64,000 nt of DNA from Pontimicrobium sp. SW4 (lineage in GTDB: Bacteria; Bacteroidota; Bacteroidia; Flavobacteriales; Flavobacteriaceae): positions 2,914,001-2,978,000 of the forward strand of contig NZ_CP157199.1 of assembly GCF_039954625.1 (NCBI RefSeq). The letters are read 5' to 3'. The notes beneath the pieces are model-generated. The model made no database searches and was not told the DNA's origin. It saw only the letters and a program-made list of their open reading frames with translations. Positions 42,458 through 53,500 of the stretch are shown here, piece after piece. The position numbers and the translations under genes are program-made. Position 1 is the first letter of the stretch. The number at the start of each line of letters is the position of its first letter.

Positions 42458-43816
42458 TTAATATGTGTCTTTCATCCAATTATAAGGTTTTCTCTTTACC
42501 CACATTCCGCGAGTGAAATCTGGAAAATCTTGTGGTTCGCCATTGTTTTCAATAGATAACTCAGAAAGTGGTGTAATCGCACTCCAAGCAGCCGCATCGT
42601 AAGCATCCATTGGTGGTGCTATGTTTCGTTTTGCAGATTCTATAAAGGCATGAATAACAAAAAAATCCATCCCTCCATGTCCTGCTCCTGTAGCGTGTTC
42701 GCCATATTTCTTCCAAAGTGGATGGTCATATTTTTTTAACCATTCTTTTGACGAATCCCAACGATGAGGTTCAGATTGTCCTTCAATGTACATTCTATCA
42801 CCATCTTTTTCCCATAATCCATTGGCGCCTTGTACTCTAAAACCTAGAGAGTAAGGTCTTGGCAAATTACAATCATGGGTGACTATAATACTTTCGCCAT
42901 TAGTAGTTTCAATAGTACTAGTAATAACATCACCTTGTTTAAACTTCAATTTCGCATTTGGATGTTCTTTTCCACCATGCTTCACAATATAATTATGTAA
43001 TCCAATTGCCTTTGTCGCTGTAGAAGTAATGGATGAAAAGCGATTTCCTCTATTTATATCGCACATAGTTGCAATGGGGCCAACACCATGAGTTGGATAC
43101 ACATCTGCATTTCTAAGCAACGAATGCTGTGTTCTCCATGCAGACTCTGAAATTCCTTTATCACCAAACTCTACACCTTTTCCATAAGCAGACTTACCAT
43201 CATTCAATTTTACAAAACGTAAATCGTGCTGATAACCACATCTAAAGTGTACTAACTCTCCAAATATATCTTGCTTAACCATATTTAGTACAGCCAATAT
43301 ATCACGACGATAATTCACATTTTCAAGAATCATCATATGTGTTCCTGTTTCTTCATGCGTGTTTACTAAATCCCAACATTCTTCCATAGTGTTTGCAGCA
43401 GACACTTCTAAACCTGTATATTTTCCAGCTATCATCGAATCTTTTGCCATTCGTGTGTGCCAAAGCCAAGGTGTGGAAATAATTACTGCATCAACTTCTT
43501 TAAGCTCTAATAGATTCCTATAATCATAATCATCTTTTCCAAAAACCTGTGGTTTCTTTTTGCCTTTTTTAGAAATATTATCTAATGCAAGGGTAATTCT
43601 GTTTGGGTCAATATCGCAAATAGCAGTTACCAATACATCGTCTCTGTTCAACACATTATTTAAGTGATTGGTTCCTCGTAAGCCTACTCCAATAAGTCCT
43701 ACTTTTAATATATCTTTTTGCGTATTTGAAACCATCCCAAAGGTTGTTTTTGGAATCATTGATAATCCTGCACCAGCAATTGCAGATTGTTTAATAAAAT
43801 GTCTTCTTGAACTCAT
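42458..43816 (-). CDS. Gfo/Idh/MocA-family oxidoreductase, Tat-exported
   Basis: 452 residues from ATG 43816, which begins a Tat signal (SSRRHFIKQSAIAGAGLSM); the frame extends upstream to a TTG that would bury it. The Rossmann domain starts KVGLIGVGLRGTNHLNNVL, followed by AICDIDPNR and the EKP-like segment AGKYTGLEVSAANTMEECWDLV. The later part (GHGGMDFFVIHAFIES, PPMDAYDAAAWSAITPLSE) is typical of exported Bacteroidota members, some of which act on glycans (compare GH109). Function here is not assigned. It is a single gene. Confidence 0.88.
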   Translation of the reverse strand: MSSRRHFIKQSAIAGAGLSMIPKTTFGMVSNTQKDILKVGLIGVGLRGTNHLNNVLNRDDVLVTAICDIDPNRITLALDNISKKGKKKPQVFGKDDYDYRNLLELKEVDAVIISTPWLWHTRMAKDSMIAGKYTGLEVSAANTMEECWDLVNTHEETGTHMMILENVNYRRDILAVLNMVKQDIFGELVHFRCGYQHDLRFVKLNDGKSAYGKGVEFGDKGISESAWRTQHSLLRNADVYPTHGVGPIATMCDINRGNRFSSITSTATKAIGLHNYIVKHGGKEHPNAKLKFKQGDVITSTIETTNGESIIVTHDCNLPRPYSLGFRVQGANGLWEKDGDRMYIEGQSEPHRWDSSKEWLKKYDHPLWKKYGEHATGAGHGGMDFFVIHAFIESAKRNIAPPMDAYDAAAWSAITPLSELSIENNGEPQDFPDFTRGMWVKRKPYNWMKDTY

Positions 43817-44112
43817 TTTTGTATTTTTAAGTTGGTTGTTAATAAGAAAGTACTTGAATAACAAATATAAAAATTAGTTTATACAGTTATGTTTTAAAAA
43901 GCAATATCTAGCAGAAATGTAACTTTTTAAAAACCCTTGTGTCTAATAAGCATAGAGCAAGAGTTAAAGTGCCTAATGAAACATAAAGTAAGTCCTTAAA
44001 TACGGATCTCTAAAAAGAAACATTAGTAACAAAGTTCTCTTAAAGCCTAATCTACAAGTAGTTTATATAACATAAGAGCCATATTAACATGTAACTCTTA
44101 TTCATTAAAGGT

Positions 44113-45720
44113 TTAATCTTTCTTTAAGGTTGGATAGATAATTCCCAATTGTTCTAGATATGATTTATATTTAGTTTCATCATAATAGAACTTCTCAAGT
44201 TGACTTCTAAATTGGTTCTGTTTGTCCTCATTTAGATACGTTGGAGGCAAATCATCAGCACTAAGCATTGGCTCGTATTTTGTTTCTTTACTTTGTTCAT
44301 TATTAAAATAGTCCCAAGCTTGTTTTATTAAATCTGGTTTTGTTAAAAAGTCGATAATAGTCATCGCTTCAACTTTAGCCCCAGCGGTAACACCTTTATG
44401 TGCAATTGGCGTTGCCATAGCAATAGCATTACTCCAATGGTGTCCCTGAAGCCCAGGAATGTTCGAAGGGTATCTTAATGTCACTGTTGGCACCTTCCAA
44501 GAAACATCTCCAATATCATCCGACCCTCCACTAACAGGTGTTTTAATTGGAAGCCCTAGTTTACTTAATTCTTTGCTTAACCCTTCTTTTCTATTAGAAT
44601 TTACTTCTGTTTGTACAGCTATTGCAAGTGTTTGGTCTTCTTGTGACCACTCTGGTAAACCAACCGTTTTAATATTCTCATACATAGTTTCAGCAATCGT
44701 TTTATTAAAATGTCTAGGCCATGCTGTACCTAAAATTCTTGAACTAACTTTAGTTTTAGTCATTAAGGCTGCACCTTTTGCCATATCGTTAGCTTCACTA
44801 TACATTTCCATTATGCCTTCATATGTTACATCTCTAAAATAGTACCAGATAGATGCTTTTGATGGCACCACATTTGGTTGATCTCCAGCATCAGTAAATA
44901 TGGAATGTGATCTTTTTAATGGATGTAAATGTTCTCGCTTATAGTTCCATCCAACATTCATTAATTCTGCAGCATCTAATGCACTTCTTCCTCGCCAAGG
45001 TGACCCAGCGGAGTGAGCTGCTTCTCCTTCAAATGTGTATTCTACTGAAATTAATCCTGTTCCTCTTGCTGCGCCATACGATACTGCTAAATTACTGCTT
45101 ACATGAGTAAATATGCACATATCAATATTATCAAACAAACCGTCTCTCGTATACCACGCTTTTGCTGCTACAAGTTCTTCGGCAATTCCTGGCCAAAGGA
45201 TTAATGTTCCTCCAATATTTTCACGTGCCATGATTTGTTTTACTGCCAAAGCTGCTGTAATATTTAACGGAATTCCAGAGTTGTGACCTTCGCCATGTCC
45301 AGGTGCACCTTCAACTATTGGTTTATGATACGCTACTCCTGGATACTGTGAGGCCTTTGGAATGCAATCGACGTCGCTTCCTAAAGCAATTACTGGTCCT
45401 TCTCCATTACTCCATGTAGCAAACCAAGCAGTAGGAATTCCTGATACTGCTTTTTCAATCTCAAAACCATTTGCGGCAAGAATTCCTGTTAAGTACTTAG
45501 ATGATTCGATTTCTTGAAAGCCTAATTCAGAAAAACTAAATATTTTATCAACCATAACTTGAGATTGCTTATGGTTAGATTCTACAATTTGCGCAACTTC
45601 GGTTTTAAGTGCTTCTATTTTCTTCTTTGATAGCTTTTTCTGTGCAAATGATATTTGAGAAATCCCAAAACATATAACACTTAAAATAAGTATTGTGCAT
45701 TTTTTGTGGTTGGTTGACAT
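44113..45720 (-). CDS. Exported M20-family amidohydrolase (AbgB-like)
   Basis: 535 residues with a signal peptide ending near SFA (residue 26). The M20/aminoacylase fold shows VIALGSDVDCIPKASQ, GAPGHGEGHNSGIPLNIT, SAGSPWRGRSALDAAELMNVG and GGSDDIGDVSWKVPTV. The arrangement resembles p-aminobenzoyl-glutamate hydrolase subunit B and related carboxypeptidases. It probably hydrolyses an amide-linked amino acid in the periplasm; the substrate is unknown. It stands 42 bp after the small membrane-protein gene on the same strand. Confidence 0.88.
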   Translation of the reverse strand: MSTNHKKCTILILSVICFGISQISFAQKKLSKKKIEALKTEVAQIVESNHKQSQVMVDKIFSFSELGFQEIESSKYLTGILAANGFEIEKAVSGIPTAWFATWSNGEGPVIALGSDVDCIPKASQYPGVAYHKPIVEGAPGHGEGHNSGIPLNITAALAVKQIMARENIGGTLILWPGIAEELVAAKAWYTRDGLFDNIDMCIFTHVSSNLAVSYGAARGTGLISVEYTFEGEAAHSAGSPWRGRSALDAAELMNVGWNYKREHLHPLKRSHSIFTDAGDQPNVVPSKASIWYYFRDVTYEGIMEMYSEANDMAKGAALMTKTKVSSRILGTAWPRHFNKTIAETMYENIKTVGLPEWSQEDQTLAIAVQTEVNSNRKEGLSKELSKLGLPIKTPVSGGSDDIGDVSWKVPTVTLRYPSNIPGLQGHHWSNAIAMATPIAHKGVTAGAKVEAMTIIDFLTKPDLIKQAWDYFNNEQSKETKYEPMLSADDLPPTYLNEDKQNQFRSQLEKFYYDETKYKSYLEQLGIIYPTLKKD

Positions 45721-45762
45721 TGGTTGGTTGTTTTAAGTTATTTATTATGAAATTTAATCCTA

Positions 45763-46170
45763 TTAGAACGAAAATGAAATTGATAACCCTGTATAGTTCA
45801 TATTATTATAAAAGCCAACAGCGCCTTGCTGCAATTGTATTTTCGCTTTTCGTTTATGCTTGCCAGCTGCAATAAACAATGGAATGCTTGCCAGTGTAGT
45901 CGCACCACCTAAATAGGATAGCCAAAGACCTTTGTTATTATCTTGTGAACTTGCTAATTGTTTAGGATCTAAATTAATTCCTATTCCAGCAATAAACATT
46001 GCCGCTCCTCCACCTAAAGTAATCCATCCTGCAATATTATTTGACTTCTTCTTACTTATGTGAAAATCATATAATTCTTGAGGTGTTTCGTTAGAATTTG
46101 TTGGTATTTCTTGCCCTATAGATAAGTTTATAAAGCCTAGACAGATAACAAAGAGTCCTATTTTTTTCAT
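45763..46170 (-). CDS. Exported small protein of unknown function
   Basis: 135 residues. A signal peptide (MKKIGLFVICLGFINLSIG) and two further hydrophobic stretches (NIAGWITLGGGAAMFIAGIG and WLSYLGGATTLASIPLFIAAG) are followed by the end NYTGLSISFSF, which resembles a terminal outer-membrane strand. No family is recognised. It precedes the M20 amidohydrolase gene by 42 bp. Confidence 0.75.
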   Translation of the reverse strand: MKKIGLFVICLGFINLSIGQEIPTNSNETPQELYDFHISKKKSNNIAGWITLGGGAAMFIAGIGINLDPKQLASSQDNNKGLWLSYLGGATTLASIPLFIAAGKHKRKAKIQLQQGAVGFYNNMNYTGLSISFSF

Positions 46171-46265
46171 TACATGATGAAATTTTACAAGTAGAATCTG
46201 TTATAATGTAGAATAATGGGTGAATAAAAAAATCCTAAATAACTAATATACAAAAATTTAAAAAA

Positions 46266-46297
46266 TAAAAAGCTCAACATTTCTGTTGAGCTTTTTT
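46266..46297. terminator. Bidirectional terminator
   Basis: AAAAGCTCAACA pairs with TGTTGAGCTTTT around TTTC. On the minus strand it can end the small zinc-ribbon gene at 46322-46465. Confidence 0.8.
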
Positions 46298-46321
46298 AAA
46301 TTGTTATGAAGACTTAAAACC

Positions 46322-46465
46322 TTAAGCTTTCCCTAGGATTCTAAACATTCCTGTACCACATGTTGGGCATTTACCTTTCATTGCTTTTCTACCATTTTTC
46401 ATGGTAACTTCAGTTGAATCTTTTATTTCTCTTTTCGATTTGCACTTTACACAATATCCTTCCAT
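46322..46465 (-). CDS. DUF5679-like zinc-ribbon mini-protein (47 residues)
   Basis: Translation of the minus strand from ATG 46465 gives a 47-residue protein starting MEGYCVKCKSKREI and ending CPTCGTGMFRILGKA. Two CxxC pairs (CVKC, CPTC) form a zinc ribbon; the centre TMKNGRKAMKG is basic. The pattern matches the small DUF5679 family found across bacteria, of unknown function, perhaps nucleic-acid binding. A terminator follows. Confidence 0.85.
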   Translation of the reverse strand: MEGYCVKCKSKREIKDSTEVTMKNGRKAMKGKCPTCGTGMFRILGKA

Positions 46466-46836
46466 AGTTTGATGGTGTTAATTATTATTTGATTCTCAAG
46501 ATAAGAATTATTCCTTAAATAATTAATAAAAAAAAACATCTAATAAATTAGCTGGCTTTTTTTATTTGCTCCCTTTCATGTCTACTATTGAACTGTTCAA
46601 CACTTATAATAAAATAAATCATTAAAAATAAGCTAAAACCTTATTAATTGTAAGCTTAAATTTAAATTAATTCCATAAAAGAAGCTAAAAAAATGTACTA
46701 TTTCTAAGTCAAAACCTTAGCTTAAACTCAATTATTCTTTAAAACTTTACAGAGTCTTAAATCTTCAAACAAGATTAAGGATTAATAGCATAATTCTTCT
46801 TCTGCATTTTTATCAACATCTAAAATAGATCATTCT
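46466..46836. other. 371-bp gene-free region before the Rhs operon
   Basis: AT-rich intergenic sequence containing the promoter of the leftward zinc-ribbon gene and presumably that of the rightward Rhs operon. No exact TAnnTTTG element, repeat or RNA structure stands out. Confidence 0.4.
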
Positions 46837-49800
46837 ATGAAAACACCAATTTACAAACTCCAGAGATTATGTCTCTTAGGGCTCATTTTACTATTTAGCA
46901 GTAAAATGAACTCTCAAGAATTGCCAAGTGTCATTCCACCGTCACCAAATGCAGCAGCATTTCATGTCTATGGCAATACACAGGTAAACTATTATACAGG
47001 CTCAGCCAATATTACGATTCCTTTATGGGAAGTAAAAGAAGGAGACCTATCAGTACCTATTTATTTAAAATATACAGGAGGGAACGGTATCAAAGTCGAA
47101 GAGATGGCTAGTTGGGTTGGTTTAGGCTGGTCTTTGAATGCTGGAGGTGCCATATCCAGAACTATTAGAGGGATTGCTGATGATGTTCCATTAAAAGGCT
47201 TCTTCGCAACTACTGGGATACCTATTCCTAATGGTTCAAATTTTAGTGTTTTTGATGATATTGAAGATGGTAAATTGGATAGTCAACCAGATATGTTTAT
47301 GTATAATTCACCTGGAAGTTCTGGTAGCTTTTTTTATGATTATGATGAAAATATACATTACAAACCAAAAGCAAATGTTTCTATAACGCACACTATTGCT
47401 TCTGACTATGACCCTAATCAACCATCACAATGTACGACATCACATAATGTCATTGATGAGTTTACTCTGAAAGACCCTTATGGGAACTCATATAAATTTA
47501 AAGATAAAGAATGGTCTAATACCGTAAGTTATAATGAGACTATGGTCGAATTTAGAGGATTTCCTTCTTCATGGTTTTTAAGAAAGATTGAGAACCGTAT
47601 AAAAACGAAATCTATAGATTTTGAATACGATAAATATAATTATGAGTTAAAAAGATCTAGAAGCACTATACAGGTAGTAAATGGATTAGAAGATGATGTG
47701 TATACAACTACTCATTATATAGGGAAACGTCTAAAAAAAATTACACATTCTCAAGGTTCTGTTGAATTTGTAGCATCAACTGCTGTAAGGAAGGATTTCA
47801 ACGATACTACTAACAAATATTTAGATAAAATTATAGTAAAAGATAGTAATGGTAATACCATAAAGACAATAAAGTTCAACTATCAGTATATGACACCTAC
47901 TGGGCTGGTAGCGCTTACTGCCACTATACCTAATTATGATGAAAGCAGATTGGTATTAACCTCTATTGAGGAGTGTGATGGTGATAATAATTGTTTAAAT
48001 CCAACCTCATTTACCTATAATACAGATAAATATTTACCCTCTCGATTTTCTAAAGCTCAAGACCATTGGGGATATTATAATGGAGCCATTACTAATACCA
48101 AATTAGAACCAAGACAGGTGATTAAGTGGTACAATCCTTCAATAAATGATTGGGATACTGATGATGTTGGTAGTGCCAACCGAGCACCAGATCCAACCTA
48201 TGCCGTTGCAGGAATTTTAAAAGAAGTGGAATATCCAACTGGAGGGAAAACTGTTTTTGAATACGAAGGGCATACTGCCAAGACGTATGATGTTGCAGGT
48301 GTTATTACTAATTTAAGCGAAGTATTAACAACCTCCGGTCAAACCAATTCTAAAACATTTACGGTTGATTTACCAACTAATGCTACAATACAAAGTGTTT
48401 TAAAAGTAACTGGACATCATAATGAATGTACACCTACCATTAAAATTAAGAATCTTTCAACAAATGTGGTTACTAATATGTCCTTACCTCCAGGAAGCCA
48501 AGGAGGTAGTTCCACCTATATTAATAAGTTTACCATTGCTACTGGAAGTTATGAAGCATGGTATGAGATAAGCTCTTGTAGTGAAACTATATCTTTTATA
48601 AAGCTATCATGGGAGAATGAAGATAGCTCACCAACAAGAAACATTGGAGGTCTAAGACTTAAAAATATTTCTGACTATTCAGCTACTAGTACGTTGGCCA
48701 CTAAAAGACACTTCAATTATATGGAAAACGATACAACTTCAGGAAGAGTTGTTAATGTTCCTGTTTACTATGGGTTAGAGTATTCGGTATATGATGATAC
48801 CGTTCCATTAGGTTTTTTAAGGTATGTCAATTCAATTACTCCTTTGGCGACCACTCAAGGAAGTCATGTAGGTTATGGCAAAGTAACTATTACAAATGAT
48901 AATGATGCGAATGGAAAAGAGGAACATTATTTTACCACAATGGACGACTTTCCTGATAATTATTCGGGAATAAACCCAGATACAGGAGAACTAAATCATA
49001 AATACTATGATGGTGTTAAAATTTATCCATACCCGCCACCAGAGACAGATAGTAAGGATTTTTTAAGGGGAATTCTTAAAAAACAAATTCTATATAAAAA
49101 ATCAGGAAGTACTTTTTCTAAAGTATATCAAAAAGAGGTTTCCTATAACTCTTTGAATTATTCAAATGAGCCTATAGAATCGTTTAGTTATATAAAAACA
49201 GCTGCAACTGCTGTAAGAGGTTTAAAAATTGCAACTTCTAGATTTACTTATTATGATATCTATACAGGCTATAATGTACCATCTACCACTATTGAGACTT
49301 ATTACAATGCTTCAGGAGATGTAGTAAAAATGACGACTCAAAAATACGATGAAGATAGTAATAACTTAATAGATTATTATATCCCTACAAGCGTAGAAGT
49401 TACAGGCAGTGATGATATCATATCGAAAACAAATACCACTTATGTGTTTAATAAAGGCTCCAAAACAACCGCTGAAACAGATCTCTATAACAAAAAAGCA
49501 TGGTACATACCATTGCAAACAGAATCCTATAAAAACACCGAGTTATTAGGTAAACAATATACTGTTTATAGTAATAGCAATTCTAATTGGTCAGGGCTCA
49601 ATTTACCAGAAAAGATACAAACAGCAAAAGGATCTGGTTCTTTGGAAGACAGAATTATTTACAATGATTATGATGTAGAAGGCAATCCCACAGAGGTAAG
49701 CAAAAAAGATGGCACTCATATAACTTATATCTATGGCTATAACGAGTCCTTACCAATTGCAAAAATAGAAAATGCTACCACTAGTGAGTTAACAACAGCC

Positions 49801-50097
49801 ATTGGGACATTAAATTCTAATTACAACACATTAGCAGAAATCCAAAGCTTATCGGACGCTGATGTTAATGGTACAACAGAAAAAGATTTAAGAACCGCTC
49901 TAGATGATTTAAGAGCGGCATTACCAAATGCTTTTATGACTTCTTTTACTTACGATCCTCTTATTGGAGTGACTAGCGTCACAGATCCAAGAGGAAAGAC
50001 CAGTTATTACTATTATGATAATCATGCTCGTCTGCAATATGTTAAGGATCATGATGGAAAGATTTTAAGCAAAACAGAATACAACTACAAAAACTAA
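46837..50097 (+). CDS. Rhs-associated exported protein (N-terminal partner)
   Basis: 1086 residues. A signal peptide (about 1-27) is followed by a segment typical of Bacteroidota Rhs loci: PPSPNAAAFHVYGNTQVNYYTGSANITIPLW, YTGGNGIKVEEMASWVGLGWSL, and later ARLQYVKDHDGKIL, a YD-like repeat at the C-terminus. There is no toxin tip. It is expected to be secreted and to build part of a beta-cage with the Rhs protein two genes downstream. The next gene begins 6 bp after its stop, so the three genes form one operon. Confidence 0.85.
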   Translation: MKTPIYKLQRLCLLGLILLFSSKMNSQELPSVIPPSPNAAAFHVYGNTQVNYYTGSANITIPLWEVKEGDLSVPIYLKYTGGNGIKVEEMASWVGLGWSLNAGGAISRTIRGIADDVPLKGFFATTGIPIPNGSNFSVFDDIEDGKLDSQPDMFMYNSPGSSGSFFYDYDENIHYKPKANVSITHTIASDYDPNQPSQCTTSHNVIDEFTLKDPYGNSYKFKDKEWSNTVSYNETMVEFRGFPSSWFLRKIENRIKTKSIDFEYDKYNYELKRSRSTIQVVNGLEDDVYTTTHYIGKRLKKITHSQGSVEFVASTAVRKDFNDTTNKYLDKIIVKDSNGNTIKTIKFNYQYMTPTGLVALTATIPNYDESRLVLTSIEECDGDNNCLNPTSFTYNTDKYLPSRFSKAQDHWGYYNGAITNTKLEPRQVIKWYNPSINDWDTDDVGSANRAPDPTYAVAGILKEVEYPTGGKTVFEYEGHTAKTYDVAGVITNLSEVLTTSGQTNSKTFTVDLPTNATIQSVLKVTGHHNECTPTIKIKNLSTNVVTNMSLPPGSQGGSSTYINKFTIATGSYEAWYEISSCSETISFIKLSWENEDSSPTRNIGGLRLKNISDYSATSTLATKRHFNYMENDTTSGRVVNVPVYYGLEYSVYDDTVPLGFLRYVNSITPLATTQGSHVGYGKVTITNDNDANGKEEHYFTTMDDFPDNYSGINPDTGELNHKYYDGVKIYPYPPPETDSKDFLRGILKKQILYKKSGSTFSKVYQKEVSYNSLNYSNEPIESFSYIKTAATAVRGLKIATSRFTYYDIYTGYNVPSTTIETYYNASGDVVKMTTQKYDEDSNNLIDYYIPTSVEVTGSDDIISKTNTTYVFNKGSKTTAETDLYNKKAWYIPLQTESYKNTELLGKQYTVYSNSNSNWSGLNLPEKIQTAKGSGSLEDRIIYNDYDVEGNPTEVSKKDGTHITYIYGYNESLPIAKIENATTSELTTAIGTLNSNYNTLAEIQSLSDADVNGTTEKDLRTALDDLRAALPNAFMTSFTYDPLIGVTSVTDPRGKTSYYYYDNHARLQYVKDHDGKILSKTEYNYKN

Positions 50098-50103
50098 ATT
50101 GCC

Positions 50104-50559
50104 ATGAAAAAAGCATTAAAAACAATCATAATAACCACTTTAGTCATGCTATTTGGAATAAGTAGCTATGCACAGGTGAATAGCAATAAAGAGAAGCTTA
50201 TAGGTACTTGGACTTTGGATTATAATAAAGCCATTAATGAATTAAAATCTGAAGCTAAGCAGCACTATGATGCTTTTGATTCAGATAGAAAGCAGAAATT
50301 ACAAACCTCCTTTAGCCAGCGTAAAATGACCTTTGAAGCTGATGGAAGTTACACTCTTGTAGTAAATGCAGATAGACAAGTTACAGGGACATGGGACTTA
50401 AAGCAGGATGGTGTTACTCTAGAACTTGTTACAAATGGGAGAACCATCATCCATACTATTGGAAAAATAAGTAATCAGAATATGGAACTCCTTTTAGAAA
50501 AAAGTACCACTTCCAAACAACTCTTTGGAACTTGGCATTTAAACAAAGTATCCAACTAA
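50104..50559 (+). CDS. Exported lipocalin-like protein between the two Rhs genes
   Basis: 151 residues with a signal peptide (MKKALKTIIITTLVMLFGISSYA). The mature sequence has the lipocalin-like domain pattern: KLIGTWTLDYNKA at the start, a strand ladder RKMTFEADGSYTLVV, then VTGTWDLKQDGVTLEL and a final FGTWHL. It lies 6 bp after the first and 13 bp before the second Rhs gene, so it probably works with them as a carrier, chaperone or surface component; no specific function is known. Confidence 0.75.
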   Translation: MKKALKTIIITTLVMLFGISSYAQVNSNKEKLIGTWTLDYNKAINELKSEAKQHYDAFDSDRKQKLQTSFSQRKMTFEADGSYTLVVNADRQVTGTWDLKQDGVTLELVTNGRTIIHTIGKISNQNMELLLEKSTTSKQLFGTWHLNKVSN

Positions 50560-50572
50560 AAACTTAGATAAG

Positions 50573-53500
50573 ATGAAACATATATTTAACAAACACATAC
50601 AATCACTTATCCTAGTGTGCTTACTTAGTTGGATAGGTGGAACAAAAGACCTACAAGCACAAACGACTATTTATGGTCCTTCAACGGCCAATGTCAATGA
50701 TGTAGACAATTATAGTGTGAATATTAATGATATGATCCTATTTTATATGTGGTCAGTGAACGGAGGGAGTAAATCAAATATGCAAGAACAATCCGTAACG
50801 GTTACTTGGGTAACTGCTAGCTCTAGCAATACAGTAGAATATGATGCTGAAGGAGATTGGGATGCTTATTATGGTTCTAAGACGGTTAATGTAAGTGCTA
50901 GTGCTCCACCAGCAACACCTCCAATGCCTACAAAAACCAATAATTGTGGCAACACCGTACTCACAAGAACTTCTCCTCCTAGTGGAGAGACTTATTATTG
51001 GCAAAGTACGAGCTCTGGTACTAGCATAAGTAATTCAGCTGTGTCTGTGACTCGTACCACTGGAACGGTGTATTATTTGCGTTCTAAAAAAGGAAGTCAA
51101 TGGAGTACTGCTAGAACCGTTTTTTATACAATTAATCAACCTACTACAACTTATTATGCCGATTTTGATGGGGATGGTAAAGGGGATCCTAATGACTCAA
51201 TATTAGGTTGTTCACAGCCTACAGGCTATGTTACTAATAGTAGTGATTTGTGTCCAAATGATCATGGAGGGACTAATAGTAATGGTTGTTCTACTGCAGA
51301 ATCATTAAGCGATGAGAACTATATTCTTAGCATTGCACCGCAAGTAGCAGTTACAGGTATCTCACAAATCACACAAGATAAGGATATAATTAAAGGTGTG
51401 ACTTATTTTGATGGTTTAGGTAGGGCTATGCAAAGTGTGGCTATTAAACAAAGTGGTACTAGTAAAGATATTATTACTCATATGGAGTACAATGCTCTTG
51501 GACAACTAGAGAAAGAGTATTTACCGTATGTACCAACTACTAGTGGTAGTGAAGGATTATACAGAACAAATACACTTACTAGTATCAATAGTTTTTATAA
51601 TACGACCAAATATGATAATACAACTAACCCCTACTCGCAAAAAACCTTTGAAGCATCTCCTTTAAATAGAGTGCTCTCACAAGCGGCTCCTGGTGCTGAT
51701 TGGGCGAAAGGTGGTGGTCATGAAATCGAATTTGATTATGATTCTAATACGGCTACAGATGTACGTAAGTATACTGTAAGTACAGTACTTGCAAATAATA
51801 CTTATACACCTACTTTAAATGGAGGTACTAGCTATTATGCTGCTGGAAAGTTATTTAAAACCATCACTTATGATGAAAATCATGATGGAACAAGTTCTAA
51901 GTTACATACTACCGAAGAGTTTAAAGACAAACAAGGCAGAGTCCTCTTAAAACGCACCTATGGTGAATCTGATTTAAACAGAGATGGAGATGTGTTGGAT
52001 ACTGGGGAATCAGAAGCTAAGCATGATACGTATTATGTGTATGATAATTTTGGGAACTTAACTTATGTACTACCACCTTTATCAGATGCTAACACAAACA
52101 TACCTTCAGGAACAGAACTGAATGATTTGTGTTATCAATACAAATACGACTATAGAAATCGTTTAATTGAGAAAAAAATACCTGGAAAAGGTTGGGAATT
52201 TATTGTATATGATAAATTAGATAGACCTGTGATGACACAGGATGCTGTTCAACAACCAAATAAAGAATGGCTTGTGACTAAATACGATAAATTAGGGAGG
52301 GTTGCCTATACTGGTTTGTATACACATAGTTCTACCGTCTCTGCGCAACATACCATGCAATCACATTTCAATACTCAAAATAATTTAGCCACGAAACTTT
52401 ATGAAGAAAGGAAAGGAAGTACGGTAGATTATGATGATAGTTATTACTCAAATAATAACTTTCCTAGCTCAGGTTTAGAATTGTTGACCATTAATTATTA
52501 TGATGACTATAGTTTTGATTTAGCTGGATCTGCTCAACCAGGAAGTATCACACATGCCTACAGTGTATCACTAACTACTAATGTTAAAAGTTTGGCTACT
52601 GGATCTAAAGTAAAGGTATTGGATGTCTCACCAGATAAATGGATTTCCTCAGTAATGTATTATGATGATAAGGCACGTCCAGTGTACACATATTCTAAAA
52701 ATGCGTATTTAAATACAACTGATATTGTACAGAGTGATTTAGATTTTGTTGGAAAAGCATTAGAGGTGAAAACCACCCATAAAAAAACAGGAGAATCAGA
52801 TTTAGTGACTATGGAAACCTTTACGTATGACCATGCTGGTCGTGTAACTAAACAAACCCATAAAATTAATTCTGGTGCGGAGGAAGTCATTGCAGAGAAC
52901 ATCTATGACGAGTTGGGACAATTAACAACCAAAGAAGTTGGGAATACAGTGAGCAATCCACTTCAAACAGTTAATTATACCTATAATGTTAGAGGCTGGT
53001 TAAAGCAAATTAATAACCCTGCTTCTTTGGGTACAGACTTGTTTGGGTTTAAAATTAATTATAACACCATTGATTATCACACATCAAATGATAAAAAACT
53101 TTATAATGGAAATATAAGCGAAGTTGAATGGAAAACAGCGAATACCGATAGTAATTTAAAATGGTACAAATATGATTATGATGCGCTTAATAGACTTACT
53201 AGCGCCACTAGTATTTCAAGCAATTATCATTTAGACAAAGTAGTCTATGATCTTAATGGAAATATTACCAAATTAAAAAGGCAAGGGCATATTGTTGCTA
53301 ATCCAGTAGCTACAAATAGTTCCCATTTTAATACTATGGATGATCTGGTGTATACTTATAATACCAATAGCAACCAGCTTAAAAAAGTACTTGATAATGG
53401 AAATGATACATATGGGTTTAAAGATGGTAGTGATACTACCACAGAGTACACGTATGACGCCAATGGCAACATGCTAACTGATGCTAATAAGGGTATTTCA

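Noticed and set aside
43865..44112. ATAAGAG/CTCTTAT inverted repeat as a terminator of the M20 gene
   Set aside because: Loop too long (about 16 bases) and no U-tract; insufficient for a terminator call.
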